42,598 nucleotides of DNA from a bacterium 210917-SL.2.15 (GCA_020555605.1 JAJCJC010000021.1:1-42598), one strand, 5' to 3'; shown: positions 23,928 through 32,774, counted from the stretch's first letter. Made by a program: numbers and translations. The notes: generated by a model not told the origin, from the letters alone.

Positions 23928-25499
23928 ATGAAAACAACGGCGATGCAGCGCGCGGCGGCATTCGCCCTGTGCCTGGTTTTGACGGGCCTGCTGTGTCTGC
24001 CCTGCGCCGCGCAGGAACAACCCATACTCAGCCCCTGGGCTGTTGAAGAGATGGCGCAGGCACGGGAGAGGGGCATTGTGCCTGCGGATCTGGACCTGGG
24101 GGAGGATTACACCGCGCCGATTTCCCGCGGCGCCTTTGCCCGGCTGGCAGTGGAAACCGCTGCGCTCTGCCGGGGAACGGATACGGCGGCGCTGCTGCGG
24201 GAATACGGGCTGGAAGCGGAAAGTATGGCGGAGGAAAGCCCTTTTGCCGACACGGAAGACCCCTATGTGGTGCTGGCCGCCCGAATGGGTCTGGTGCAGG
24301 GTAGCAATCTAGGCCGCTATAATCCGGACGGGACCCTCAGCCGGGCGCAGTCCGCGGTGGTACTGCACCGGCTTCTGGCCCTCTTGGGCCGCAGCGAGGC
24401 CAATGCAGCGCCCATGTGGTTTTCCGATGGCTATACCATTCCTGCCTGGGCGCGGGAGAGTGTGAAGTTCATTTCCGGCCGTACCACGGCGGAAGGAAAA
24501 GCCGTGATGAGCGGCGTATGGGGAACATTTGATCCGGGCGGCGTCTATTCGGTGGAGCAGGCTGTAATCTCGCTGAACCGCTGCCGGCAGTCGGCTGAGG
24601 TGGAGGGGACATACGCTTCCTGGCGCGACGCGCCGGGTTATGATACAGTGACGCTCAAGCTGTCCTTCGGTGGAGACTGTACGTTCGGCCGCAATGCCGG
24701 CGCGGCATACGCCGGTTCGTTTGACGCCATGTACGACAAAATGGGATCGGCCTATTTTTTCAGTAATGTGAAGGAGTTTCACAGCGACGATTTGACCATG
24801 GTGAACTTGGAGGGAGCGCTGACGACTTCCGACCAGCCCAGGGAGGACAAGGAGTTTGTATTCAAAGGACGGCCGGAATATGCTGCGATCCTGAAAGAGG
24901 GCAGCGTGGATGTGGTTACCATTGCCAACAATCATGCCAGGGATTATGGAGACCGGGGCTTGGAGGATACGATCCGCGCGCTTTCGCCCTATGTGGCGGT
25001 GTCCGGTTATGCCCGGCAGCCCATTGTCACGGTGAAGGGCGTCAAAATCGGGTTTGCCTCCAATCTGGGTTGGAGCTTTGACGCCAGCCAGAAAACGTTT
25101 GTCACTGATGCTATCGCGCATCTGCGCGCGCAGGGTGCCCAGATCATCGTGTTCAATTATCACTGGGGTGAGGAGCGGCAATACAAGAGCAATGCCACCC
25201 AGCGTGCCATTGCCCATTACTGCATCGACAGCGGGGCGGATCTGGTCATCGGGCATCACCCTCATGTGGTGCAGGAGGTGGAAACCTATCGCGGAAAGCA
25301 GATTGCTTATTCCCTGGGCAACCTAAGCTTCGGCGGAAACCGCAATCCGACGGATAAAAACGGCCTGATTTATCAGGCGGCTTTTACCGTCAATGTGGAT
25401 ACCGGCGCGGTGGTGTCCTCCGGCGGAGCGGCGGTGCCCTATCGCGTTTCTTCGGTGGATACCTATAACGATTATTGCCCCACGCCTGCAAAAAAGTGA
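23928..25499 (+). CDS. Exported S-layer-homology protein with CapA/PgsA-type metallophosphatase domain
   Basis: A 523-residue secreted protein. A signal peptide (LCLVLTGLLCLPCAAQ) is followed by three SLH-like repeats (about 35-80, 85-150 and 155-225; for instance YNPDGTLSRAQSAVVLHRLL), which attach proteins to cell-wall polymers. The CapA domain follows (about 240-500) with LSFGGDCTFGRN, MVNLEGALT, TIANNHARDYG, VIVFNYHWGEE-like and IGHHPHVVQ motifs. This is the calcineurin-like fold of poly-gamma-glutamate synthesis protein CapA/PgsA. No pgsB or pgsC gene is nearby, so it need not make polyglutamate; a wall-anchored hydrolase or polymer modifier is equally likely. Confidence 0.85.
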   Translation: MKTTAMQRAAAFALCLVLTGLLCLPCAAQEQPILSPWAVEEMAQARERGIVPADLDLGEDYTAPISRGAFARLAVETAALCRGTDTAALLREYGLEAESMAEESPFADTEDPYVVLAARMGLVQGSNLGRYNPDGTLSRAQSAVVLHRLLALLGRSEANAAPMWFSDGYTIPAWARESVKFISGRTTAEGKAVMSGVWGTFDPGGVYSVEQAVISLNRCRQSAEVEGTYASWRDAPGYDTVTLKLSFGGDCTFGRNAGAAYAGSFDAMYDKMGSAYFFSNVKEFHSDDLTMVNLEGALTTSDQPREDKEFVFKGRPEYAAILKEGSVDVVTIANNHARDYGDRGLEDTIRALSPYVAVSGYARQPIVTVKGVKIGFASNLGWSFDASQKTFVTDAIAHLRAQGAQIIVFNYHWGEERQYKSNATQRAIAHYCIDSGADLVIGHHPHVVQEVETYRGKQIAYSLGNLSFGGNRNPTDKNGLIYQAAFTVNVDTGAVVSSGGAAVPYRVSSVDTYNDYCPTPAKK

Positions 25500-25572
25500 A
25501 TCCGAATGATGATATTTCGAAAGTTAACAACAAATAGTATTTTAATTTGACAGGAAAAGAGGCTTTCTGACC

Positions 25573-25889
25573 ATGCGGCTTTATGAGGGCCGTCCTGCGG
25601 ATGCGCGGGAGCGGCTGGAAAAAGAACGGCGTACTTACCATCTGCTGGATTCCGCTATTGGCGGACCGATCACGCCCCGGCGGGCAACATTGCCCAGTGC
25701 CGGGAGATCGATGCAGTGCTGGATACGGTGATCTGCAAAAACTTGTTTTTGTGCGACCGGCAGGAAACACAGTTTAACCTATTGATGATGCCGGGAGACA
25801 AGGTGTTCAAACCCAAAGGCCTTTTAATACCGAAGCGCCGTGGGACATACGGCAAAAATTGTACATTTGAAAAAACAGAGGAGGAGTAA
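25573..25889 (+). pseudogene. Broken YbaK/ProX-type aminoacyl-tRNA deacylase
   Basis: Two frames together spell a YbaK-domain protein. The first reads MRLYEGRPADARERLEKERR and TYHLLDS from 25573. A frameshift near 25665 then gives TDHAPAGNIAQCREIDAVLD and VICKNLFLCDRQETQFNLLM, then MPGDKVFK, the canonical core of prolyl-tRNA deacylases. The rest should continue into a C-terminal helix region but is replaced by unrelated residues ending at 25887-25889. So there is one frameshift and a C-terminal truncation. It no longer encodes a complete enzyme. Confidence 0.78.
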
Positions 25890-25893
25890 AGCA

Positions 25894-26154
25894 ATGATGA
25901 AATTTTATGGAACGATGGTGTGTCCGGATTGTGTGAAGACCCGGGAGGCATTGAACGCGGCAGGTGTTTTGTTTGACTATGTGGATATCACGGTGTCCAC
26001 GGCGAACATGAAAGAATTTCTGCATCTGCGCGATACGCGTAAGGAGTTTGATGCTGTGAAGAAAGCCGGCTCCATCGGCGTGCCCTGCTTTTTGAAGGAA
26101 GACGGTTCTGTGATCCTGGACTCCCGGACACTGCTGGAGGCGGCGCAGCGGTGA
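25894..26154 (+). CDS. Glutaredoxin-like protein
   Basis: An 86-residue thioredoxin-fold protein. The active site CPDC (C10, C13) and the cis-proline loop IGVPCFL (about residue 66) are present, followed by the typical final helix (SRTLLEAAQ). It probably reduces disulfides or glutathione-like mixed disulfides. It starts at ATG 25894 behind GAGGAGGAG, five bases after the YbaK remnant. Its stop overlaps the next start in GTGA. Confidence 0.85.
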   Translation: MMKFYGTMVCPDCVKTREALNAAGVLFDYVDITVSTANMKEFLHLRDTRKEFDAVKKAGSIGVPCFLKEDGSVILDSRTLLEAAQR

Positions 26155-26417
26155 AAAAGGAGATCACCGCGCTCAGCATGCACGAGCTGCGGGTGACTGC
26201 GGTGTATACCGGCTCCATCGGCGAATTCCGCTACCGGTTTCATATGGAATTCGATTCCAATGAACTGGAAGCAGCGACCTACACCAAATGGTGCTATGAA
26301 AAGGCGGATGATGTGGAAACCGCCCACTTTACGATCGAAAACGGAGATCTGAGCGCGCTGAAAGAATGGATGAACACACAGTATTACAAGTATTTCCCGG
26401 ATGCGCCGGTGGAATGA
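26151..26417 (+). CDS. Hypothetical protein, 88 residues
   Basis: A small acidic soluble protein that I do not recognise. It starts at GTG overlapping the glutaredoxin stop by four bases, so it is translationally coupled. It is rich in aromatic and charged residues (YRFHMEFDSNELEAATYTKW; YYKYFPDAP at the end), with no signal peptide or metal motif. It probably belongs to the same short operon. Confidence 0.65.
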   Translation: MKKEITALSMHELRVTAVYTGSIGEFRYRFHMEFDSNELEAATYTKWCYEKADDVETAHFTIENGDLSALKEWMNTQYYKYFPDAPVE

Positions 26418-26429
26418 GGAGGGCAAACC

Positions 26430-26678
26430 ATGCTGATCGGAAAAGAAGTGACCCATGAATACCGGGGCCGCGGCGCAGTGGTCGCTGTAGAAGAAGGGCA
26501 CATCGTCGTTCGCTTCGGCGCGGATTATGATCTTGCCTTCCCCTATCCGGGCGAATTCCGCCGCATGCTGCGCCTGCGTGTCTATGACCCGGAGGCTCAG
26601 GCGGAGATCGACGCGGCCATCCGGCTTGACCGGGAGCAGCGGGCGGCGGCCTACCGCCGCGCCCATGGGAGGGAATGA
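26430..26678 (+). CDS. Small basic SH3-barrel-like hypothetical protein
   Basis: An 82-residue protein. The N-terminal half (VTHEYRGRGAVVAVEEGHIV, then VRFGADYDLAFPYP) alternates as a small beta barrel, like the KOW/CarD-type modules that bind nucleic acid or polymerase. The C-terminal part is a basic helix (AAIRLDREQRAAAYRR). The family is uncertain. It has a GGAGG site eight bases upstream, and its stop overlaps the next start (ATGA). Confidence 0.6.
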   Translation: MLIGKEVTHEYRGRGAVVAVEEGHIVVRFGADYDLAFPYPGEFRRMLRLRVYDPEAQAEIDAAIRLDREQRAAAYRRAHGRE

Positions 26679-27034
26679 CCATGCCGGAACTGCTATCCGT
26701 TTTTGATAACTGGTTCTTCCTGCTCAATGCCATCACCGGCGTGCTGTTTTTGATTGCCGGGGTGTATTTTACGGTGAAACCGGAAAAGTCCGCTTTCCTG
26801 ATCTCCAATTTTGCCTGCCGTCCGAAAGCAGAGCGGGGGCGCTTGCTCGACCGCTTCCTGCGCACTCTGCCGGAAAAGGAGTGCAGCATTTTTCTGCGAC
26901 GCTACTGGTTTGTCGATTCCGTGGAGGAGATCGCGCGGCGCTACGGACTGCGCAGCGGCGCGGTGAAGACCCGACTGCACCGCACACGGAGGAAACTAAG
27001 GGACTATCTGCAAAAGGAGGGGTATGTACTGTGA
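26675..27034 (+). pseudogene. Chimeric remnant: DUF3784-like membrane segment fused to ECF sigma region 4
   Basis: A 119-codon open frame made of two unrelated parts. Residues 1-50 hold a transmembrane segment (LLNAITGVLFLIAGVYF) and KPEKSAFLISNF, resembling the start of DUF3784-type membrane proteins. From about residue 55 it becomes a sigma-70 region 4 (RFLRTLPEKECSIFLRRYWF, then VEEIARRYGLRSGAVKTRLH, an HTH). Region 2, needed to bind core polymerase and the -10 box, is missing. An in-frame deletion that joined two neighbouring genes explains this. It may still be translated; the anti-sigma-like gene follows in a GTGA overlap. Confidence 0.7.
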
Positions 27035-27687
27035 AACGCATCGACGAAACGATGCTATTGTTGGCGATGGGCGATGTGGGCGAAGACCTGGTGGAGCGCG
27101 CGGAGGCGCGGCAGAGGCCGGCGCGCCGGCACATTTCCCTGCACTTTGCCGCCCTGGCCGCTTGCCTGTGCCTGATTGTGGGCGTGACGGCACCCCGTGT
27201 GATCGGTGGATTCAGTGCGGGGAGTTCGGTTGACCGTGCCGACGGGGAAAGTGCTCCCGGGGCAGTCAGCGAAAGCAATATGGCGCCTGAGAGCGGTGCA
27301 GAGGCGGAGAAGGACACCGCGGCAGCGCTGCCCTCCGGGGCGATGCGGGCGCTGGGAATCATGTCTGCGGAGGATATCGTTTCGGTTTCGACAGCAACGC
27401 TCTCCGATGCAGAAACATATAAAACATATAAAGTAATCGGTCAGGAGGATATGACTGCGGTCCGGGAGGAAGAAAAGCGAATACTTCCGGAGACTGGTGC
27501 AGAGTTGTATGCGCTGCTTACAGGAGCCGAAGTGATACCCGCACAGGAGGACGGGCGAGTGCTGCATCCGACAGAGGAGGTATCTTTCACCCTGTCCTCT
27601 GGGATGGTGTTGAAGGGACAGTATGATGCCGGACAGAACCTGCTGCGGGTGGGGCAGTGGCATTTTTACTTTTCGGAAGATCCATGA
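27031..27687 (+). CDS. Anti-sigma-factor-like membrane protein
   Basis: A 218-residue single-pass protein. The N-terminus KRIDETMLLLAMGDVGEDLV and the following basic stretch resemble clostridial anti-sigma proteins encoded after ECF sigma factors. One transmembrane segment (about 42-62, FAALAACLCLIVGVTA) follows, then an extracytoplasmic domain rich in Ala, Ser and Glu. GTG 27031 has AAAGGAGGGG upstream and overlaps the stop of the sigma remnant. Because that sigma factor has lost region 2, this protein may have no working partner here. Confidence 0.7.
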   Translation: MKRIDETMLLLAMGDVGEDLVERAEARQRPARRHISLHFAALAACLCLIVGVTAPRVIGGFSAGSSVDRADGESAPGAVSESNMAPESGAEAEKDTAAALPSGAMRALGIMSAEDIVSVSTATLSDAETYKTYKVIGQEDMTAVREEEKRILPETGAELYALLTGAEVIPAQEDGRVLHPTEEVSFTLSSGMVLKGQYDAGQNLLRVGQWHFYFSEDP

Positions 27688-27701
27688 AAGGAGTGCAGTA
27701 A

Positions 27702-29099
27702 ATGAAACGAAGGAGAAGAAGCGCCGCCTTTTTGGCGGCAGTACTCCTGAGCGTCAGTCTGGCTGGATGCGGGGAGAAGAGCATCACGCCGTCCTCGGGC
27801 GGCGATGCGCCGGGGAAGGAGGAATGGAAGATGAAGCGAAACAGAGCGGCCACGTTTGCCGCGCTGGCGCTGGCCGCCGTTTTGACGGCGGCGCTGCCTG
27901 GATGCAGCGCCGGAGCGGCGGTGCTCGCCGGGCCGAACGTGAGCGCTCCGGTGCGTACAGCGCCGGAGATGGAGATTTCGGCACAGCTCGTGCAATCTTT
28001 GCGGGATTTTACGGCTCAAACCGGCGCGGAGGCGCTCTCACAGGGGAAAAATGTATGTTATTCCCCTGTGAGCCTTTATATTGCCTTGGCGCTGGCGGGC
28101 ACCGGCGCGGCGGGGGAGACGCAGGAGGAACTCTACCGTTTGCTGGGCGCGGAGGATACGCAGGCTCTGGCTGAGGATGTGCAGCTTCTGCAGCGCACGC
28201 TATATCAGGAGGAAAAGCGCTGCAGCGTATATCTGGCCAATTCCCTGTGGATGCGCGAGGGCGTGGACTTTTATGACAGCTTTACGCAAAGGGCCGCAGA
28301 GCAGTTTTATGCCGAAAGCTACACCCTGGATTTTGCCGCGCCGGGCGCCGGTAAAGCTGTGGGCCGCTGGGTGAGCGACCATACGAAGGGGCTGTTGCAG
28401 CCGGAAATCTCGCTAAAGGCAGATGACATTCTTGTGCTGTTGAACACGGTTTCCTTTAAAGCAAACTGGGTGGATGCCTTTCCTGCGTCCGCCACGGAAA
28501 CGGCGGACTTCACCAAGCAGCAGGGCCAAACGCTGGCCTGCCCGTTTCTGCGCGCCGCCCGCTCCGGTGAGGCGGTAACGGCGGAGGGCTGGAATCTGGC
28601 CGGTCTCCCGATGGAGGGCGGCTGGCAGATGTTTTTCCTGCTGCCGGACGAAGGGGAGAGCATCGACGGCCTGCTGGCCGGACAGGGGCTTGCGGCGCTG
28701 CTGAATACTGATGCGGCGCAATACCGGCAGATCGAGTGGGGAATTCCGAAGTTTGCCGTCAAAGGGGAGATTGACCTTGTGCCGGTGCTGCAACGCGCAG
28801 GTGTGGAACGGGCGTTTTGCGCAGATGAGGCGGATTTCAGCAATCTGTGCGATGTGTCGCAGCTGCCGGGCGGCGTGGCGTACCTTTCCGAAGTACGCCA
28901 GGGGACGGCGTTTTCCATTGATGAAGAAGGCGCGGAAGCTGTCGCCTATACGAAGATTGTTACGGCTGCCGGGAGCGTCGCTCCGCCGGAGGGTGAGCCG
29001 GTGGTCATGGAGCTGAATCGGCCGTTTTTGTACGGCATTTGGGACAGCGACGGAACCGTTCTGTTTTTGGGCCGGTGCGATGTACCGGAAACGGCATAA
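27702..29099 (+). CDS. Serpin-family protease inhibitor, exported lipoprotein, with a second upstream signal peptide
   Basis: A 465-codon frame. The serpin proper starts at ATG 27831 (GGAGG nine bases upstream) with a lipoprotein signal ending in LPGC (residues 65-68 of the long frame). The serpin core includes NTVSFKANW and FLYGIWDSDGTVLFLGR. The hinge of the reactive loop reads EEGAEAVAY. Counting from it places P1-P1' near AAG-S, a small residue, which suggests an elastase-like target; this is inference. Upstream, in the same frame, is a separate lipoprotein signal (ATG 27702 behind AAAGGAG, lipobox LAGC at 20-23) and 20 further codons. This looks like the remnant of another lipoprotein fused in-frame by deletion. 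Confidence 0.85.
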   Translation: MKRRRRSAAFLAAVLLSVSLAGCGEKSITPSSGGDAPGKEEWKMKRNRAATFAALALAAVLTAALPGCSAGAAVLAGPNVSAPVRTAPEMEISAQLVQSLRDFTAQTGAEALSQGKNVCYSPVSLYIALALAGTGAAGETQEELYRLLGAEDTQALAEDVQLLQRTLYQEEKRCSVYLANSLWMREGVDFYDSFTQRAAEQFYAESYTLDFAAPGAGKAVGRWVSDHTKGLLQPEISLKADDILVLLNTVSFKANWVDAFPASATETADFTKQQGQTLACPFLRAARSGEAVTAEGWNLAGLPMEGGWQMFFLLPDEGESIDGLLAGQGLAALLNTDAAQYRQIEWGIPKFAVKGEIDLVPVLQRAGVERAFCADEADFSNLCDVSQLPGGVAYLSEVRQGTAFSIDEEGAEAVAYTKIVTAAGSVAPPEGEPVVMELNRPFLYGIWDSDGTVLFLGRCDVPETA

Positions 29100-29132
29100 A
29101 CCATGGATTGGATTGGAACGGGAGGAAACACC

Positions 29133-30134
29133 ATGAAAAAAGGAATTGCGGCGCTGCTGACGGTGCTTCTGCTGACGGGCTGCGGCGCGGCGGGAGCGGC
29201 GGGCGGCGGCTCGCTGACGGAAGAAGACGCCAGCGGTGCGGAGACTGCTATACAAAGTGAGACGCTCACAGCGGAAAACGGCTGCGCAAATCTGGCGCTG
29301 ACGCTGCCGGAGGGCTGGGAAGGCGCGGCGGCGAATACGCCGAAGGACGGCGGAATGGACGCATGCCGCATCGAGTTCTGGCCCGCCGATGCGCCGGAGC
29401 TGCGCCTGACGCTGTGTGCCTATCCCGACGGCATCGGATTGTGCGGCACCGGCGTGACGATCGAAGAGGTGGCTTTTGAAGGCGGTCAGACAGCCACTTT
29501 GTATACGGAGCAAATCGGCGATGATTTCTGGCTCTGTTTGATTTACGGCAATACGCCGGGGGTTTACGCTGTGGAATTTACCGGTGCCCGGACGCTGCTG
29601 GAACAGTACGAACAGCCGCTGGCGGCGATTCTCGGCAGCGCTGTGCTGGGCGAGGGTTTCCTGCGGCAAAGTGAGGCGGAAGAGATCGCATCGGATGCGT
29701 TTGCGGCGGATTACGAGGAAGTGTGCGGGCGGTTCGATATGAATACCGGCGTGTGGACGGTGACATTTTTGACTTCGGATGCTACGGAGGTGGGCAGCCT
29801 CTGTGTGGGGCCGGACGGAAAGCTCTGTTCGGTGGGAAATGAGGCGGACACCCAGCTGTGCGGCCTGCCGCGGGCCGGGCGTGCCGGAGACTATCCGGCG
29901 GCGTTGATGGTGGAGGATACGGTTTACCTGCTCTCTCAGGATACTGTGCCGGCGGAAGTCGGACAGGATGCGATCATCGGCTATACGGTTTCTTATACGG
30001 ATACGTTCCCGGAGAAAAACGGAGAAACCAATTTCAGCCGCACAGCGGAGCTGCCCATTGCGCAGACGGAAAGCGGTGTGGCCGTATGCTATGAAGGTGC
30101 GTGGCGGCTGTGCACGCCGCAGCGCGGAGCATGA
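29133..30134 (+). CDS. Hypothetical lipoprotein
   Basis: A 333-residue exported protein of unknown family. A lipoprotein signal (IAALLTVLLLTGC) is followed by a Gly/Ala linker and then an acidic extracellular region with repeated LRLTLCAYPDG-like strands. The first half (about 45-175) has the look of PsbP/DUF1795-type single domains, but I cannot confirm it. ATG 29133 has GGGAGGA seven bases upstream. It is 33 bp after the serpin and probably co-transcribed. Confidence 0.65.
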   Translation: MKKGIAALLTVLLLTGCGAAGAAGGGSLTEEDASGAETAIQSETLTAENGCANLALTLPEGWEGAAANTPKDGGMDACRIEFWPADAPELRLTLCAYPDGIGLCGTGVTIEEVAFEGGQTATLYTEQIGDDFWLCLIYGNTPGVYAVEFTGARTLLEQYEQPLAAILGSAVLGEGFLRQSEAEEIASDAFAADYEEVCGRFDMNTGVWTVTFLTSDATEVGSLCVGPDGKLCSVGNEADTQLCGLPRAGRAGDYPAALMVEDTVYLLSQDTVPAEVGQDAIIGYTVSYTDTFPEKNGETNFSRTAELPIAQTESGVAVCYEGAWRLCTPQRGA

Positions 30135-30223
30135 GATCCTGATTCATAGTTGTGTCAGCGCCGCAGCCATGCTATGGTAGACAGGCGCAGCGGAAAACGA
30201 TTTCAACCCAAAGGAGCGGCGCT

Positions 30224-31615
30224 ATGCTGTTTTCAAGCATTACCTTTTTATATTATTTTCTTCCCATCGTGCTGGCGGTGTATTTTCTGGCGCCACGCCG
30301 AGGCAAAAATCTTGTGCTGCTGCTGGCCAGCCTGGTGTTTTACTGGTGGGGCGAGCCGCGCTATGTTTTTTTGATGCTCTTCACGATTGCCTTTGCCTAT
30401 GTCTGCGGCCTTTTGATTGGCCGTTTCCGGGGCCGGGGCGCGGCGAAGGGATTTTTGGTTTTGTCCGTGGCCGGGGAGTTGGCGGTGCTGGGCTATTTCA
30501 AATACGCTGACTTTTTTCGCTCCACGGTGAATGCGGCGCTGAAAACGGAGTTGCCCCTGCTGTCCATTGCGCTGCCCATCGGCATCAGTTTTTACACCTT
30601 TCAGACCCTGAGCTATACCGTAGACGTGTACCGCGGCACGGTGGCGCCCCAGCGCTCCTTTCTCAAGCTGGCGACCTATATTGCCATGTTCCCCCAGCTG
30701 ATTGCAGGGCCGATCGTGCGCTACCGCGCTGTGGAGGGAACGCTGACGGAGCGTCACACCACAGCGGAAGACCTGGGGCAGGGGCTGTCACGCTTTGTGC
30801 TGGGCCTTTCCAAAAAAGTGCTTCTGGCCAATCAGCTGGGCGCTTTTGCCGCTGCCCTGCAGGGCAGTGGGGAGCAGACAGTTCTGCTGGCCTGGCTGGC
30901 TGCCATCGCGTTTGCGCTGCAGATCTATTTTGATTTTTCCGGCTATTCGGATATGGCCATCGGATTGGGGCGGGTGCTGGGATTCCGCTTTCTGGAAAAC
31001 TTTAATTATCCGCTGATCGCCCGCAGCGCTACGGAGTTTTGGCGGCGCTGGCACATCTCCCTCGGTTCCTGGTTCCGGGACTATGTGTACATTCCCCTGG
31101 GCGGCAGCCGGAAAGGGCGTGCCCGGCAGCTGTTCAATATCCTTATAGTGTGGCTGCTGACAGGACTTTGGCACGGTGCGGCCTGGAATTTTGTACTGTG
31201 GGGACTCTTTTTTGCAGCGCTTTTAGTGTTGGAAAAGCTCTTTTTGCTGCGTGTGCTGGAGCATCTGCCCCGGGCGGTGGGTCACGGGTATTTGCTTTTT
31301 GCAGCGGTGATCGGCTTTGCTGTGTTCAATGCCGACGGACTTTCCGGCGCGACGGCGGATCTTTCCTGCATGTTCGGCCTTTCCGGTGTGCCCTTTGCCG
31401 GTACCCAGACGCTGTATTACCTTTCCAGCTATGGATTGCTGCTGCTTCTGGCAGTGGTCGGCGCAACGCCGCTGCCGGGACGCGTTGCCGCGCGCTGTGC
31501 GCAATGCCGCGGCATGACCATTTTGCAGCCGGCGGTGCTTTTGGTGCTGCTGCTGGTCTGTACAGCTTATTTGGTGGACGGCTCTTTTAACCCCTTCCTG
31601 TATTTCCGTTTTTAA
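30224..31615 (+). CDS. MBOAT-family O-acyltransferase (AlgI-like)
   Basis: A 463-residue integral membrane protein with about ten or more hydrophobic segments. Family signatures are FYWWGEPRY (about residue 39), MFPQLIAGPIVRY (about 159), FWRRWHISLGSWFRDYVYIP (about 271) and GLWHGAAWNFVLWG (about 314), which contains the expected catalytic histidine. AlgI-type proteins move acetyl groups across the membrane for polysaccharide O-acetylation. The next gene encodes the usual DHHW partner 12 bp downstream. ATG 30224 with AAAGGAG upstream is chosen. The polymer acetylated is unknown; teichoic acid or capsule are possibilities. Confidence 0.88.
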   Translation: MLFSSITFLYYFLPIVLAVYFLAPRRGKNLVLLLASLVFYWWGEPRYVFLMLFTIAFAYVCGLLIGRFRGRGAAKGFLVLSVAGELAVLGYFKYADFFRSTVNAALKTELPLLSIALPIGISFYTFQTLSYTVDVYRGTVAPQRSFLKLATYIAMFPQLIAGPIVRYRAVEGTLTERHTTAEDLGQGLSRFVLGLSKKVLLANQLGAFAAALQGSGEQTVLLAWLAAIAFALQIYFDFSGYSDMAIGLGRVLGFRFLENFNYPLIARSATEFWRRWHISLGSWFRDYVYIPLGGSRKGRARQLFNILIVWLLTGLWHGAAWNFVLWGLFFAALLVLEKLFLLRVLEHLPRAVGHGYLLFAAVIGFAVFNADGLSGATADLSCMFGLSGVPFAGTQTLYYLSSYGLLLLLAVVGATPLPGRVAARCAQCRGMTILQPAVLLVLLLVCTAYLVDGSFNPFLYFRF

Positions 31616-31627
31616 GGAGGAATCCCT

Positions 31628-32719
31628 ATGAAAAAAGAAACGATCACCGCAGCGGCGGTATTGTGTGCGCTGGGTACCGGTTTTCTTGCCTGCGCGCTGC
31701 ATACGGATCAGCCGTTGTCTCTGGGTGAACGCCGCCCGTTGGCCCAGCGGCCGGAGGTTTCGGTACAGACGCTCTCGAACGGAAGCTTTATGTCAGATTT
31801 TGAAACGTATGCACTGGATCAGTTTCCGCTGCGGGAAGCGATGCGCCAGCTGAAAGCGCAGGTTCAGTATTATCTGCTGCGCCAGAAGGACAACAATGGC
31901 GTGTATCAGGTGGACGGAAGCCTGTCCAAAATCGAGGCGGTTTTGAGCGAAAGCAGCGTGCAGGCGGCAGCCGAGAAGCTCAGTCGCCTGCAGGAAACGT
32001 ATCTGGCGGACAGCCGGGTGTTTTACAGTGTGGTGCCCGATAAAAATTATTATCTGGCTGAGTCCAATGGTTATCCCTATTTGGATTATGAACGGATGGA
32101 TGAAATTTTGGCTGAACACCTGGTAGACATGGAGCGCATCAATCTATACGACTGCCTGAGCGCGGAGGATTATTACAAAACCGACCCCCACTGGCGGCAG
32201 GAGAAGCTGGAAAAGGCGGCCGGACGCGTGGCCCAGGCGTTGGGTGTTTCTATTACGCCCTTTTCCGATTATACACAGCAAACGTATAAAGACTTCCGCG
32301 GCGCGTATTTTGGTCAGTCTGCCCTGCCTCTGGAGGCGGAGCCGCTGCATTATCTAACGAGCGAGACACTGGAGGCGTGTACGGTCCACCATTATGAAAC
32401 CGGTGCTGATACCGGGGTGTATGAGACGGAAAAGCTGACAGGCAAGGATCCTTATGACGTCTTCCTCGGCGGCGCGGATGCGCTGGAGACGATTACCAAT
32501 CCCAACGCGAAAACGGATCGGGAGCTGCTGGTGTTCCGGGATTCTTTCGGTTCATCGCTAGTGCCGCTGCTGGTGCAGGATTACCAAAGTGTGACGCTGA
32601 TCGATCTGCGCTATGTATCTGCCCAGATCCTGGAGCAATTTATTGATTTCCACGGGCAGGATGTGTTGTTTTTGTACAGCCCGTCGGTTTACAACCATTC
32701 GGATATGCTGAAAACTTGA
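31628..32719 (+). CDS. DHHW-family exported protein (AlgX/SGNH-like acetylation partner)
   Basis: A 363-residue protein with an N-terminal signal anchor (ITAAAVLCALGTGFLACAL). It then has an extracytoplasmic domain of the DHHW/AlgX type. The motif position DxHW reads TDPHWRQEKL (about residue 185), and FRDSFGSSLVPLL (about 300) gives the serine-containing block. Such proteins transfer the acetyl group handed over by the MBOAT partner. GGAGG lies seven bases before the ATG. The operon ends 11 bp downstream at a terminator. Confidence 0.85.
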   Translation: MKKETITAAAVLCALGTGFLACALHTDQPLSLGERRPLAQRPEVSVQTLSNGSFMSDFETYALDQFPLREAMRQLKAQVQYYLLRQKDNNGVYQVDGSLSKIEAVLSESSVQAAAEKLSRLQETYLADSRVFYSVVPDKNYYLAESNGYPYLDYERMDEILAEHLVDMERINLYDCLSAEDYYKTDPHWRQEKLEKAAGRVAQALGVSITPFSDYTQQTYKDFRGAYFGQSALPLEAEPLHYLTSETLEACTVHHYETGADTGVYETEKLTGKDPYDVFLGGADALETITNPNAKTDRELLVFRDSFGSSLVPLLVQDYQSVTLIDLRYVSAQILEQFIDFHGQDVLFLYSPSVYNHSDMLKT

Positions 32720-32730
32720 AAGTGAAAGGA

Positions 32731-32774
32731 AACGCCCCCAGACAGTGCGCGGTGCACCGTCCTGGGGGCGTTTT
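32731..32774. terminator. Terminator of the AlgI/DHHW operon
   Basis: AACGCCCCCAG (32731-32741) pairs with CTGGGGGCGTT (32762-32772), followed by TTTT. It lies between converging genes and may serve both. Confidence 0.85.

Noticed and set aside
28413..29669. Long minus-strand frame (418 codons) across the serpin and lipoprotein genes
   Set aside because: It is the antisense of two genes with clear signals and domains.
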